NCBI RefSeq assembly: GCF_000622405.1
Contig: NZ_JASF01000005.1
Coordinates: 1,488,001-1,552,000, forward strand
Reading direction: 5' to 3'
From: Sulfitobacter donghicola DSW-25 = KCTC 12864 = JCM 14565
Lineage (GTDB): Bacteria > Pseudomonadota > Alphaproteobacteria > Rhodobacterales > Rhodobacteraceae
Length of the DNA stretch: 64,000 nt
The position numbers and the translations under genes were made by a program. Shown here in pieces: positions 17,686-26,430 of this stretch (positions within the stretch are counted from its first letter, which is position 1; the number at the start of each line of letters is the position of its first letter). The notes beneath the pieces were generated by a model that saw only the letters and a program-made list of their open reading frames with translations, did no database searches and was not told the origin of the DNA.

Positions 17686-18444
17686 TCAAGATATCTTAAA
17701 GTTTTCACCAAGATAGACGCGGCGGACATCGCCGTCCTGTACAACTTCGTCTGGGGTGCCAGACATCAGGACGCGGCCTTCGTGCAGAATATAGGCGCGA
17801 TCAACGATTTCGAGGGTTTCGCGCACGTTGTGGTCGGTGATCAACACGCCGATTCCGCGTTTTTTCAGATCAGCAACAAGGTGGCGGATATCGCCAACCG
17901 AAATGGGATCCACGCCAGCAAAGGGTTCATCCAAAAGAAGGTATTTCGGATTGGCGGCAAGGCTGCGCGCGATTTCAACGCGCCTGCGTTCACCGCCTGA
18001 CAGCGCAAGAGCGGGCGCGCGGCGCAGGTGTTCGATGGAAAACTCGGTTAGCAGCTCGTCCAGCCGCTCTAGCTTTTTGCGGCGGTTGTTTTCTACGATG
18101 TCGAGAATGGCCAAGATGTTATCCTGAACAGACATGCCGCGGAAAATGCTCATTTCTTGGGGAAGATAGCCGATCCCCAGCTGCGCGCGGCGGTACATGG
18201 GCAGGGTGGTCACATCGCGACCATCAATGGTGACCGAGCCTGCTTCGGGCGTGACCAGACCTGCAACGGAATAGAAGGTTGTTGTTTTGCCCGACCCGTT
18301 TGGCCCCAGCAGGGCAACGGCCTCGCCGCGCTGAAGCTCCATCGAGAAATCGCGCAACACGACCTTTTTGCGATAGGATTTGCGCAAATGCTCAATATGA
18401 AGCCCGCCGCTTCCTTTTGCGATTTTCAGATCAGGCTTGGCCAT
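17686..18444 (-). CDS. lptB: LPS export ABC transporter ATP-binding protein LptB
   Basis: 252 residues. Walker A GPNGSGKTT, Q-loop GYLPQEMSIFRGMSVQDN, signature LSGGERRRVEIAR, Walker B YLLLDEPFAGVDP and the switch histidine in LITDHNVRET are all present. LptB powers extraction of lipopolysaccharide from the inner membrane with LptF and LptG, which are not in this window. The ATG overlaps the lptA stop by one base (TAATG). Confidence 0.97.
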   Translation of the reverse strand: MAKPDLKIAKGSGGLHIEHLRKSYRKKVVLRDFSMELQRGEAVALLGPNGSGKTTTFYSVAGLVTPEAGSVTIDGRDVTTLPMYRRAQLGIGYLPQEMSIFRGMSVQDNILAILDIVENNRRKKLERLDELLTEFSIEHLRRAPALALSGGERRRVEIARSLAANPKYLLLDEPFAGVDPISVGDIRHLVADLKKRGIGVLITDHNVRETLEIVDRAYILHEGRVLMSGTPDEVVQDGDVRRVYLGENFKIS

Positions 18445-18947
18445 TAATTGTTGCTACCTGTCTGAAGGCGGGTGCGGACGTTGCCCGACATTCGCGCGGT
18501 TCCGTCTTTTAGGCGGATGGTCATTTTGTCAGCGCTGAGCGCGCTTGCGCCTTGGGCCAACAGGACATTCCCGCGCATCACGATTGTGCCCTCATCGATG
18601 CTGTAGTCTGCGCGTTGTGCTTCGGCGGCATCGGGGCCAGATACAAGGGTTACGCCGCCTGTTGCTTCCATTTTTGCGATGCCGTCTGCGGATTCACGAT
18701 AAACGACAAGAACCTTTTGCGCGGAGAGCCGCATTTCGCCCTGACCGATGATAACATTGCCAGTGAAAATTGCTGTGCCGGTATCCTGATCTACGGATAG
18801 TTCGTCCGAGCTGACCTCAACCGGAAGGTTGGTATCCTGAGCGATGGTGCCAAAGGCCACGCTGGCACCTTGCGCGAAAGCGGACGTAGAAATCAGCGCC
18901 GAAAACAGCGCGATTAACAACAAACGAAGACCCATATTCGTAACCAC
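18444..18947 (-). CDS. lptA: LPS transport periplasmic protein LptA
   Basis: 167 residues. A signal peptide (about 1-28, ending STSAFAQ) precedes an OstA/beta-jellyroll domain (VSSDELSVDQDTGTAIFTGN, LSADKMTIRLKDGTARMSGN). LptA builds the periplasmic bridge that carries LPS between LptC and LptD. It starts eight bases after the lptC stop codon. Either the first methionine or M5 could be used; both leave a normal signal sequence. Confidence 0.93.
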   Translation of the reverse strand: MVTNMGLRLLLIALFSALISTSAFAQGASVAFGTIAQDTNLPVEVSSDELSVDQDTGTAIFTGNVIIGQGEMRLSAQKVLVVYRESADGIAKMEATGGVTLVSGPDAAEAQRADYSIDEGTIVMRGNVLLAQGASALSADKMTIRLKDGTARMSGNVRTRLQTGSNN

Positions 18948-18955
18948 TTTCTTGC

Positions 18956-19555
18956 TCAGTTAGGGGTGTATACCAGTTTCACGCCGTTGCTGAAAAGCAT
19001 TTGCGTAGAATCGGCGTCTTTTGGTGAAAATACTCTCATGTTCCCTGCGGTTAGATCGCCCAATGGCCCTGTGGCTGTAACCTTATCTGGGGCGGAAATG
19101 TCCAAAGACAAGACCAAAGCATCCAGTTGTGAGGTATTGATACGGTATCCGCTGGAGGTGTTCAAAGTGACATGGCCGGTAAGAGCGGCGGTGTTTCCTG
19201 CGATATCTAGTTCGACCAGATCGGCCTGCAGATCAAACTTTGCACCTGTCGCTGTTTCCAGCGTTGCGGTGGCGCCCTCGGCGCGGTTTGTACCAACCTG
19301 ACCTTCCAAGGTTATGAGGCGTTCGGCGGAAAATGACATCTGGTCGCCATCCGCCGTTGTGCCGGAAAAGAACGGCCCGGTGATTTGCTGATCGCGCAGG
19401 CGGTTCTGGATTTCCTTATTGGCAAATGGAATTGCCGTTTCGGTTTCCATTGCGCGGGATAATAGAAACAGCGTCGATAATAGCGCCAGCGCCGCCAGCG
19501 GGAACACCACCTTGAGAAAGGCAATGGTACGTGAATGGCGGTCACGGGTCTTCAT
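18956..19555 (-). CDS. lptC: LPS export system protein LptC
   Basis: 199 residues. One N-terminal membrane helix (about 14-32, AFLKVVFPLAALALLSTLF) anchors a periplasmic jellyroll domain of the LptC family (about 60-195). It passes LPS from the inner-membrane complex to LptA. Its ATG overlaps the rnd stop by four bases (ATGA), which ties the LPS genes to rnd in one transcript. Confidence 0.9.
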   Translation of the reverse strand: MKTRDRHSRTIAFLKVVFPLAALALLSTLFLLSRAMETETAIPFANKEIQNRLRDQQITGPFFSGTTADGDQMSFSAERLITLEGQVGTNRAEGATATLETATGAKFDLQADLVELDIAGNTAALTGHVTLNTSSGYRINTSQLDALVLSLDISAPDKVTATGPLGDLTAGNMRVFSPKDADSTQMLFSNGVKLVYTPN

Positions 19556-20166
19556 GAGTGCGCAAAAATATCCGAATCTGGCCAGCCTGCCAGATCCAGT
19601 TGGGCACGCATGGGCAGGAAATCATAGCAGGCTTGGGCCATTTCCATCCGGCCTTCGCGTTCCAGCATGACATTCAAAGCATCCCGCAAACGGTGCAGGT
19701 ACAAAACATCAGAAGCAGCATAGTCGATCTGCGCTTTGGTCAGCTTTTCTGCGCCCCAATCGCTGGATTGTTGCTGCTTTGAGATGTCGACGGATAGCAA
19801 CTCTTGCAAAAGTTTGGCGAGGCCGTGACGGTCTGTATAGGTGCGGATCAATCGGCTGGCGATTTTGGTGCAATAGACAGGCGCGGTTACAGCGCCAAAG
19901 GCGTTCAGCATCGCGGCGATATCAAATCGGCCATAATGGAACAGCTTTAACACCTCGGGATCTTCTAGAAGCTTGCAGAGGTTCGGGGCCTCGGTCTGGC
20001 CACGTGCCACCTGAACCAGATGGGCGTTCCCATCCCCCGAGGACAGTTGCACGACACATAGCCGATCACGGTGCGGATGCAGCCCCATTGTTTCGCAATC
20101 AATCGCAACAACCGGCCCAAGGTCGAGCCCGTCTGGAAGGTCATTCTGGTATACGGTGTTTGTCAT
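19552..20166 (-). CDS. rnd: Ribonuclease D, exonuclease domain only
   Basis: 204 residues, only the DEDDy 3'-5' exonuclease domain. ExoI motif VVAIDCETMGL, ExoII LFHYGRFDIAAM and ExoIII YAASDVLYLHRL (catalytic tyrosine and aspartate) are present. The HRDC domains of the longer E. coli enzyme are missing, as is usual for the short alphaproteobacterial form. It trims 3' ends of tRNA precursors and other stable RNAs. First gene of the lpt group. Confidence 0.92.
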   Translation of the reverse strand: MTNTVYQNDLPDGLDLGPVVAIDCETMGLHPHRDRLCVVQLSSGDGNAHLVQVARGQTEAPNLCKLLEDPEVLKLFHYGRFDIAAMLNAFGAVTAPVYCTKIASRLIRTYTDRHGLAKLLQELLSVDISKQQQSSDWGAEKLTKAQIDYAASDVLYLHRLRDALNVMLEREGRMEMAQACYDFLPMRAQLDLAGWPDSDIFAHS

Positions 20167-20213
20167 GGGCTGATCTATACAATGTGGGGGGCAGGGGGGA
20201 AAGCGCGCTGGGC

Positions 20214-20993
20214 CTAGTTGGGCAGGATATCGGCGATGGCTGGCCTAGGCAGCTGCGCCAACAGTTGATCCACCAACACATGGCAGCGATAGCCGACCCA
20301 ATTTTCAGGGAGCAGACTGGCGGGGAGGTGAGGTTGTCTCAGCACGATCCTGCGCCAGTTATGAACAATCAAACAGCGCAGGGCGGCGACCTGAAGGCTG
20401 TCCAGTGTTCCCTCTCTGAGGTTTTGAGCCACGGTTTCAAGCACGGGAAGAAGGGCGTTGTAATCATCTTCCAATGATTGGGACAGGAGTTGTCGGGCCA
20501 GCCATTCGGGGGCTTGGCCCCCTTGAATGGTCAGTGCATTCAAGGGCGGATTTGCATCTGCCTCACCAAAATAGACGCGAGGGAGCAGCGCGACAAAGCC
20601 GCGCTTGGCCATTTTCTCACGGGAGTGGGAGGCGCTGGTTTCCAGTATTACCAATTGCCAGTTGGCATTTTTGGGGAGCGCGGGATTTGCATAAATGCGT
20701 GCGCTGGCTGTCAATGATTCCGCGCGGCTTTTGGGGGTGAGCGCATGTAATCGGGTGCGGCCCTGTTTTTGCGACATGATCCAGCCGTCATTGCGTAACC
20801 GGTGCAAGGCAACGCGGACGGCTTCGGGGCGGACATCCATTTCGTTCATGATTGCAGAAAGGGTAGGCCCGTCAATCAGGTTGTCTTGGGCCTGCGCCAG
20901 ATCGCCAAAAATCGTGACCATCAATGACCACACCCGCTGCCCGCCCAGCTCCAAAAGCGAGGCTTTGGTTTGGCTATATTTTTCTGGTGTCAT
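20214..20993 (-). CDS. PaaX family transcriptional regulator
   Basis: 259 residues. The N-terminal winged helix (about 35-90; DVRPEAVRVALHRLRNDGWI) and the central and C-terminal PaaX domains are recognisable. PaaX is a phenylacetyl-CoA-responsive repressor in other bacteria, but no paa genes lie here. It is downstream of doeA on the same strand (89-base gap), and the sequence before it holds an inverted ATTGATCC/GGATCAAT pair like the motif upstream of doeA, so it may control the ectoine genes and itself. The effector is unknown. Confidence 0.85.
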   Translation of the reverse strand: MTPEKYSQTKASLLELGGQRVWSLMVTIFGDLAQAQDNLIDGPTLSAIMNEMDVRPEAVRVALHRLRNDGWIMSQKQGRTRLHALTPKSRAESLTASARIYANPALPKNANWQLVILETSASHSREKMAKRGFVALLPRVYFGEADANPPLNALTIQGGQAPEWLARQLLSQSLEDDYNALLPVLETVAQNLREGTLDSLQVAALRCLIVHNWRRIVLRQPHLPASLLPENWVGYRCHVLVDQLLAQLPRPAIADILPN

Positions 20994-20995
20994 TT

Positions 20996-21035
20996 ATTGA
21001 TCCGTTGCTCTCTGTGTTAGCAATATAGGATCAAT
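20996..21035. promoter_or_regulatory. Inverted repeat upstream of the PaaX-like gene (candidate operator)
   Basis: ATTGATCC (20996-21003) and GGATCAAT (21028-21035) form a perfect 8-bp inverted pair, extended inward by the near-match GTTGCT/AGCAAT. It begins three bases before the regulator start on the minus strand. The core ATTGATC recurs in the doeA/aminotransferase intergenic region. Confidence 0.5.
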
Positions 21036-21082
21036 CGACATTAACGCCAGCACCTATGCGAACGGGGTGCCCTTTGGGGCTG

Positions 21083-22267
21083 TTACGGTTTTACGGATAG
21101 TTCCCTTGGGGTTGAGCACAGGCATTCATATCCGCTTTCTGTGATGAGGATCGGTTCGGTGATTTCCAAGCCGCCGTCGTCTAGCCAGAGCGCGGGCATG
21201 AAATGAAAGGTCATTCCCGCCTGTAGAATCGTTGTGTCGCCACGGCGAAAAGAGATCGTGCGTTCGCCCCAGTCGGGGGGATAGCTGATGCCGATGGCAT
21301 AGCCGCAGCGGCTATCTTTTTCGAAACCTGCCTTGTTCAGAGTCGCATTAAAGGCATTCGCGATGTCTTGCGCTTGGTTGCCGGGTTTTGCCTGATCCAA
21401 CCCTGCGGCAATTGCATCCAGAACAGCGGCCTCGGCATCCAGATATTTCTGAGGAACCTCACCTAGGAACAAGGTTCGTGATTGGGGGCATTGATAGCGC
21501 TTATGCGCCCCCGCGATTTCAAAGAATGTCGCCTCGCCTTTTTGCATAGGCCGATCATCCCATGTGAGGTGGGGCGCGGTTGCGTCCATGCCTGACGGGG
21601 CCATGGGGACAATCGCGGGGTAGTCACCCCAGTGGCCATCAGCCCCTTTGATTCCCGTTGCATAGATTTCTGCGATAAGATCGTTTTTGCGCAGTCCAGG
21701 TTCGGCGACTTCTAGAATGCGCGCGTGCATCTTTTCGACAATCCGCGCGGCACGGCGCATATAATCAATCTCTTGTGGGGATTTTACGGCGCGCTGCCAG
21801 TTGACCAGCCCTGTTGCGTCACGGATCGTGGCATTTGGCAAGGCGCGTTCGATCGCGCCATGGGCTGCGGCCGTGTAGTAATAATTGTCCATCTCCACGC
21901 CGATCCGCGCCTGTGCCAGACCGAGTTCGGCAAAGATATCGGCCAGTTCGGTCATGGGGTGTTTGTCTGGGTTTTGCACAAATCGATCGTCGTAACCGCG
22001 AATGCAATCGGGATGCTGCATAAACACTGTGCGTCGCGCGCCCAGCGCATCCATTCCGCGCCCCCACCAGATTGGATCGCCGCTATGGGTCAGGATCACG
22101 CCTTGGTGCACATAAAAGGACCATCCGTCATATCCAGTGAGCCAAGACATGTTTGAAGGGTCTGTCACGAATATGGCGTCTAGTCCTGCGGCCTCCATGG
22201 CGCTGCGGGTTTTGGAAATGCGTGCGTGGTACTCAGACGTGGTGAAATCTGCGTCTTTTTGTTGCAT
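21083..22267 (-). CDS. doeA: Ectoine hydrolase, creatinase-like M24 family
   Basis: 394 residues with an N-terminal creatinase-type domain (SNMSWLTGYDGWSFYVHQG) and a C-terminal pita-bread fold. The metal-binding aspartates of M24 peptidases are replaced (FFEIAGA and CPQSRT blocks), as in creatinase and ectoine hydrolase, which fits a non-peptidase. DoeA opens the ectoine ring to N-acetyl-diaminobutyrate, letting the cell use ectoine as carbon and nitrogen source. No doeB or ectoine uptake genes are nearby. A related M24 hydrolase of other substrate is possible. Confidence 0.78.
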   Translation of the reverse strand: MQQKDADFTTSEYHARISKTRSAMEAAGLDAIFVTDPSNMSWLTGYDGWSFYVHQGVILTHSGDPIWWGRGMDALGARRTVFMQHPDCIRGYDDRFVQNPDKHPMTELADIFAELGLAQARIGVEMDNYYYTAAAHGAIERALPNATIRDATGLVNWQRAVKSPQEIDYMRRAARIVEKMHARILEVAEPGLRKNDLIAEIYATGIKGADGHWGDYPAIVPMAPSGMDATAPHLTWDDRPMQKGEATFFEIAGAHKRYQCPQSRTLFLGEVPQKYLDAEAAVLDAIAAGLDQAKPGNQAQDIANAFNATLNKAGFEKDSRCGYAIGISYPPDWGERTISFRRGDTTILQAGMTFHFMPALWLDDGGLEITEPILITESGYECLCSTPRELSVKP

Positions 22268-22281
22268 GTTCGAACCTGTCG

Positions 22282-22347
22282 ATTGATCGTGTTCCGCTAA
22301 CGGTCGTTTGTTTTTCTCTAGGGTGCAAGGGGTTAGTTATTGATCAA
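22282..22347. promoter_or_regulatory. ATTGATC motif pair between doeA and the aminotransferase (candidate operators)
   Basis: ATTGATC occurs at 22282-22288 and at 22339-22345; the second is part of the palindrome TTGATCAA. Both lie in the 146-base divergent promoter region. The same heptamer occurs twice before the PaaX-like gene, so one regulator may act at both places. Confidence 0.45.
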
Positions 22348-22413
22348 CCTCATGGACGCCGCAAACAAAAAGACTTAGCCATGGAGGTGAATAAGGTAGG
22401 AAAAGGACGCCTG

Positions 22414-23796
22414 ATGACCAAATCTCTTACGAATGATGTGCTGACCCAATGGGATCACGATCACTTTTTCCACCCGTCTACACATCTGGGTCAATTTGCC
22501 CGCCGTGATGTGGGCAACCGTATCGTTAAAACGGCGGATGGCGTGCATATTACAGACCGCGAAGGGCGCACTTCATTGGATGCTTTTGCAGGTTTGTATT
22601 GCGTGAATGTTGGCTATGGCCGCAGTGAAATTGCTGATGCAATTGCCGAACAGGCGCATGAGCTGGCCTATTACCATGCCTATGTTGGTCACGGCACCGA
22701 AGCATCGGTGACCCTGTCCCGAATGATCGCAGAGCGTGCGCCAGAGGGCATGAACCATGTCTATTACGGCATGGGCGGATCGGACGCGAATGAGACGAAT
22801 ATCAAGCTGGTTTGGTATTATAACAACGTGTTGGGGCGCCCGAAGAAAAAGAAGATCATCTCGCGCTGGCGTGGGTATCACGGATCGGGATTGGTGACGG
22901 GGTCGCTGACGGGGCTGGAGCTGTTTCACAAAAAGTTCGATCTGCCGCTAGAGCAGGTTCTGCACACGCAAGCGCCCTATTATTTCCGCCGGAAAGACCG
23001 TTCGATGTCTGAGGCCGAGTTTTCCGCCGATTGTGCGGCAAAGCTGGAAGAGATGATCCTGCGAGAAGGCGCGGACACCATCGCCGCCTTTATCGGTGAG
23101 CCGATTCTGGGGACTGGCGGAATTGTCCCACCTCCCGAAGGGTACTGGAGCGCAATTCAGGCGGTTCTGGAGAAATACGATATTCTGCTGATTGCGGATG
23201 AAGTTATTACAGGCTTTGGTCGGCTCGGTACGATGATGGGGTCTGAACACTATGGTCTGAAGCCCGATCTGATCACGATCGCCAAAGGGCTGACATCGGC
23301 CTATGCGCCTTTGTCGGGCTCTATTGTTTCTGACAAAATGTGGGCTGTGTTAGAGAAGGGCACAGATGAATTTGGCCCGATCGGGCATGGTTGGACCTAT
23401 TCTGCGCATCCTATCGGGGCTGCTGCGGGTGTGGCCAACCTCAAACTGTTGGATAGCCTGAATTTGGTGAGCAACGCAGGCACTGTCGGCAAGTATTTGA
23501 ATACCGCAATGGCGGATGCTCTGGGCGGTCATGCCCATGTCGGTGATGTTCGCGGCGAGGGCATGATGTGCGCGGTTGAGTTGATGAAAGACCGCGATGA
23601 CCATATATTCTTTGATGCGGCCGACAAAGTTGTCCCACGTATTGTGGCCGCGATGCTAGAACGAGGTGTCATCGCCCGCGCTATGCCCCAAGGTGATATC
23701 ATCGGTTTTGCGCCTCCTTTCTCGCTGACAAAGGAGCAGGTCGATGAAATTGTGGGGGTAACGCAAGCTTCAATTGCTGAGGTTTTGGGGGGCTGA
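22414..23796 (+). CDS. Class III PLP-dependent aminotransferase
   Basis: 460 residues from the ATG at 22414, which has AAGGA before it; an ATG at 22381 would add 11 residues. Class III features are clear: YYGMGGSDANETNIKLVWYYNN, SRWRGYHGSG, LLIADEVITGFGRLG and the PLP lysine in LITIAKGLTSAYAPLSG. Family members move amino groups from omega-amino acids such as diaminobutyrate, putrescine, taurine or beta-alanine to a keto acid. Being divergent from doeA, a DoeD-like role on diaminobutyrate is possible, but the substrate is not settled by sequence. Confidence 0.85.
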   Translation: MTKSLTNDVLTQWDHDHFFHPSTHLGQFARRDVGNRIVKTADGVHITDREGRTSLDAFAGLYCVNVGYGRSEIADAIAEQAHELAYYHAYVGHGTEASVTLSRMIAERAPEGMNHVYYGMGGSDANETNIKLVWYYNNVLGRPKKKKIISRWRGYHGSGLVTGSLTGLELFHKKFDLPLEQVLHTQAPYYFRRKDRSMSEAEFSADCAAKLEEMILREGADTIAAFIGEPILGTGGIVPPPEGYWSAIQAVLEKYDILLIADEVITGFGRLGTMMGSEHYGLKPDLITIAKGLTSAYAPLSGSIVSDKMWAVLEKGTDEFGPIGHGWTYSAHPIGAAAGVANLKLLDSLNLVSNAGTVGKYLNTAMADALGGHAHVGDVRGEGMMCAVELMKDRDDHIFFDAADKVVPRIVAAMLERGVIARAMPQGDIIGFAPPFSLTKEQVDEIVGVTQASIAEVLGG

Positions 23797-23808
23797 TACC
23801 AGAAACGG

Positions 23809-23853
23809 GGCATGAAAGACCGCTTCTGGGTGCTTGGCTCTTTCATGCCTTTC
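23809..23853 (+). terminator. Terminator after the aminotransferase gene
   Basis: An 11-bp perfect stem, GGCATGAAAGA (23809-23819) with TCTTTCATGCC (23839-23849), has a 19-base loop and is followed by TTTC. It begins 12 bases past the stop codon. Confidence 0.65.
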
Positions 23854-23879
23854 GTCAGCTACATCGCTAGGAAATGACA

Positions 23880-24422
23880 ATGAGAAACTTTTTTCGAATG
23901 CTTCAACGCTTGGGTTTGATGTTCTGGGTCATGGCTCCGGTGGCGGCTTTTGCGGCGACGATTGAGCAGTTTGAAGGAACCTATGAAGGCGAGGCCGAAT
24001 TTATTCTCGAAGGCGAGACCAAGCGGCGAGACATGAGTACGTCGATTGAGATGACGAAAAAGGGGTTCATCATCAGCTGGACGTCGGTCACCTATAAGGG
24101 AGATGGGCGGACGAAAACAAAGTCCTACTCCATCCCGTTTTCTCCCAGCGAGAGAGACAATATTTACAAATCTACGATGCGAAATAACGTCTTTGGCAAG
24201 GCGACGCCGCTTGACCCGCTTCAGGGTGAGCCTTTTGTCTGGGCGCGGCTGGTGGGTGATACGCTGTCGCTGTTTTCGCTGTTTATCAACGATGTCGGCG
24301 AATATGAGATGCAAGAATTCCACAGAACTTTGATGGATGGCGATCTGGGGCTGGTTTTCCGCTTGGTACATAACGGCACTGCCGAGAGAGAGATACACAC
24401 GATTCTAAAACGTGTTGAATGA
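23880..24422 (+). CDS. Secreted protein of unknown function
   Basis: 180 residues from the ATG at 23880, six bases after AGGAA; the ATG at 23874 is too close to that site. An N-terminal signal sequence (about 1-26, MFWVMAPVAAFAA) precedes a beta-rich domain of about 150 residues (FEGTYEGEAEFI, WARLVGDTLSLFSLFI) that could be a small barrel, perhaps ligand-binding. No family is recognised. It is the last chromosomal gene before the tRNA-Leu element, ending 16 bases before the left repeat. Confidence 0.7.
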   Translation: MRNFFRMLQRLGLMFWVMAPVAAFAATIEQFEGTYEGEAEFILEGETKRRDMSTSIEMTKKGFIISWTSVTYKGDGRTKTKSYSIPFSPSERDNIYKSTMRNNVFGKATPLDPLQGEPFVWARLVGDTLSLFSLFINDVGEYEMQEFHRTLMDGDLGLVFRLVHNGTAEREIHTILKRVE

Positions 24423-24438
24423 TTTCGCGGTCGAAAAT

Positions 24439-24468
24439 TTTACGGAAAAATTGGTGCCCAGAAGAGGA
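24439..24468. repeat. Left attachment repeat (tRNA-Leu 3' fragment)
   Basis: 30 bases identical to 28155-28184. Bases 24452-24468 equal the last 17 bases of the tRNA-Leu gene including CCA; the other 13 are chromosomal sequence beyond it. Similarity continues weakly (TTGAAC versus TCGAAC) and then stops, so this is not a functional tRNA. Confidence 0.88.
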
Positions 24469-24587
24469 ATTGAACTACTATATCTAGGGGTTTCGTGGTG
24501 TGTCGCTAAATGCCCTAATTTCATGTTTTTTAAGATTTTGGAGGTTTTTGGTGTTCCACGGGGTGCCACCCCATACTATATGTTGAG

Positions 24588-24606
24588 GGTGGACCAGAAG
24601 GTGGAC
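24588..24606. repeat. GGTGGACC tandem pair at the left end of the element
   Basis: GGTGGACCAGAAGGTGGAC lies just before the integrase start. A near copy (GGTGGACCAAAAGGTGGACC) lies at 28093-28112 near the other end. A perfect 13-bp palindrome, GGGGTG-C-CACCCC, is at 24560-24572. The placement fits arm-type integrase binding sites; that role is inferred. Confidence 0.5.
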
Positions 24607-24609
24607 TGA

Positions 24610-25794
24610 GTGACTAGGGCATTGAACAAGCTATCGGCGCAAGGTGTGAAGTCTCTGATGGCTGGCAAGCACTCGGATGGCGGTGGATTGTGGATTTTCA
24701 AGAATGACGATGGCGGCGGCAAGTGGGTGTTGCGGGTGCATGTGCATGGGCGGCGGCGCGAAATGGGGCTGGGCGCTTATCCCCGCGTATCGCTCAAGGA
24801 GGCGCGATTAGAGGCCGACAAGTGGCGCAGGGTGTCACAGCAAGGCAAAGACCCGATCAAGCATCGCCAAGCTGCCCAGCGCGCAGCAGAGCGCAATATG
24901 CACATCCTAAACGACATCGCCCTAGACGCCTTTGAAAGCCGCAAGGCCGAACTGAAAGGGGATGGCAAAGCGGGGCGGTGGTTTTCTCCTTTGGAGCTGC
25001 ACATCCTTCCCAAGCTGGGCAAGCTGCCTGTTTCCGAGATCGACCAACGCGACATCCGCGACACGCTGGCCCCGATCTGGCATGACAAAGCAGAGACAGC
25101 ACGCAAGGCGATGAACCGTCTAGGCATCTGCATCAAACACGCAGCGGCGCTGGGCTTGGACGTGGACATCCAAGTGACAGAGAAGGCAAAGGCGCTTTTG
25201 GGCAAGCAACGTCATAAAGCGGTCAACGTCCCTGCGCTGCACTGGCGCGATGTCCCTGCCTTCTATCAATCGCTGAATGAAGGGACCGTGACCGAGCTGG
25301 CCCTGCGCTTGCTTATCCTAACGGCGGTACGCTCTGGGCCGTTGCGGTTCCTGCACTTGGACCAGATTGAGGGCGATGTCTGGACCATCCCAGCGGAGGC
25401 CATGAAGGGGCGCAAGGACACCACAAGTGACTTTCGCGTGCCTCTATCGTCGGAGGCTTTGGCGGTGGTCGAACAGGCCAAGCCGTTTGCGCGTGACGGG
25501 TTCCTATTCGCAGGGGTGCGCAAGGGCGTTATCTCGGACGCGACGATGTCTGCCTACATGAGCAGGCGCGGCATGGTGGAGCGGCCCCATGGGTTCCGGT
25601 CCTCTTTCCGTGACTGGATAGCCGAGGCAACAAATGCCCCGCATGATGTGGCGGAAACTTGTCTGGGCCATGTATCGGGGGGCGCTGTTGAGCTGGCCTA
25701 TCGGCGCACGGATTATTTGGAGCAGCGGCGGGTTTTGATGGAGCGCTGGGCTTTCACCTGCTTACGTTTGGAGGCAAAGGTTCATGTTCTTTAA
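24610..25794 (+). CDS. Tyrosine recombinase/integrase
   Basis: 394 residues starting at GTG 24610. The N-terminal arm-binding domain is of the DUF4102 type (GGLWIFKNDDGGGKWVLRVH, MGLGAYPRVSLKEARLEA), then a core-binding domain (about 95-190) and the catalytic domain with R241 (TAVRSGPLRFL), H327 and R330 (HGFR), H354 (LGH) and the nucleophile Y364 (AYRRTDY). It should join the element to the 3' end of tRNA-Leu. It reads inward from the left repeat, the end away from the intact tRNA. The end overlaps the next gene by 11 bases. Confidence 0.95.
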   Translation: MTRALNKLSAQGVKSLMAGKHSDGGGLWIFKNDDGGGKWVLRVHVHGRRREMGLGAYPRVSLKEARLEADKWRRVSQQGKDPIKHRQAAQRAAERNMHILNDIALDAFESRKAELKGDGKAGRWFSPLELHILPKLGKLPVSEIDQRDIRDTLAPIWHDKAETARKAMNRLGICIKHAAALGLDVDIQVTEKAKALLGKQRHKAVNVPALHWRDVPAFYQSLNEGTVTELALRLLILTAVRSGPLRFLHLDQIEGDVWTIPAEAMKGRKDTTSDFRVPLSSEALAVVEQAKPFARDGFLFAGVRKGVISDATMSAYMSRRGMVERPHGFRSSFRDWIAEATNAPHDVAETCLGHVSGGAVELAYRRTDYLEQRRVLMERWAFTCLRLEAKVHVL

Positions 25795-26329
25795 TTATGA
25801 AAAATATGAAGAGGCATTTGAGGAAATTGCAGAGTTTCTGGATTGCAACCTTTTGGATGTTTATGATGCATTTTGCGCCAACCCTGAGCCATTGGCACAC
25901 ACTCCAGTTGCAATCAAAGAAGTAAAGGAAGCTAACAAAGAGCTTCTGAGGGCTGCAAATAGTTTAGAGAAGGCCGCAAAAATATGGGCAGGTTTACCAC
26001 CATCAACTAGGCGGCATCTTAACGGGCAAGGCGCTGTAACTGTGGCACAAATTGAGCGGTCCGTTTTTCTGATGCGAGATATTGCGAAAGATAGGAAAGC
26101 TCAACTTCTTGGAGATGGAAGGGGAGGGCGCAACTATGCCGCCTTGTATGTTGCTTACAATGTATTTCAGCTTTTTGAAGATTTAGGGCTGCCAATTAGA
26201 TTTGGGCATAATGACGGGAAACCTAGCACACAATATGGGCAAGCTGTTGAGTTGTCTTTGAGGGTGCTGGAAATAGATGCTGACTGGAGAAGTGTAACCC
26301 GAGAGGCATATGCTCTCACAGAAAACTGA
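25784..26329 (+). CDS. Unknown protein coupled to the integrase gene
   Basis: 181 residues, starting inside the last codons of the integrase gene, so its translation is probably coupled. It looks soluble and mainly helical, with an acidic start (MFFNYEKYEEAFEEIAEFLD), a central helical stretch (KEVKEANKELLRAANSLEKA) and a conserved-looking C-terminal part (GGRNYAALYVAYNVFQLFED). No signal peptide, membrane segment or known domain is seen. Proteins of this position in small integrated elements are often cargo or accessory factors, but no function can be given. Confidence 0.72.
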   Translation: MFFNYEKYEEAFEEIAEFLDCNLLDVYDAFCANPEPLAHTPVAIKEVKEANKELLRAANSLEKAAKIWAGLPPSTRRHLNGQGAVTVAQIERSVFLMRDIAKDRKAQLLGDGRGGRNYAALYVAYNVFQLFEDLGLPIRFGHNDGKPSTQYGQAVELSLRVLEIDADWRSVTREAYALTEN

Positions 26330-26430
26330 TACTGACAGAAACCCAAGATTTTATTTTTGTTTCCGCATTTAGCTGATTTGAGACGGGGCAGTTAGCGTTG
26401 GTGCACACGCAAAAATTATGGAGCACCGTC

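Noticed and set aside
24452..24480. Second tRNA-Leu
   Set aside because: Only the last 17 bases match the tRNA; it is the duplicated attachment fragment.
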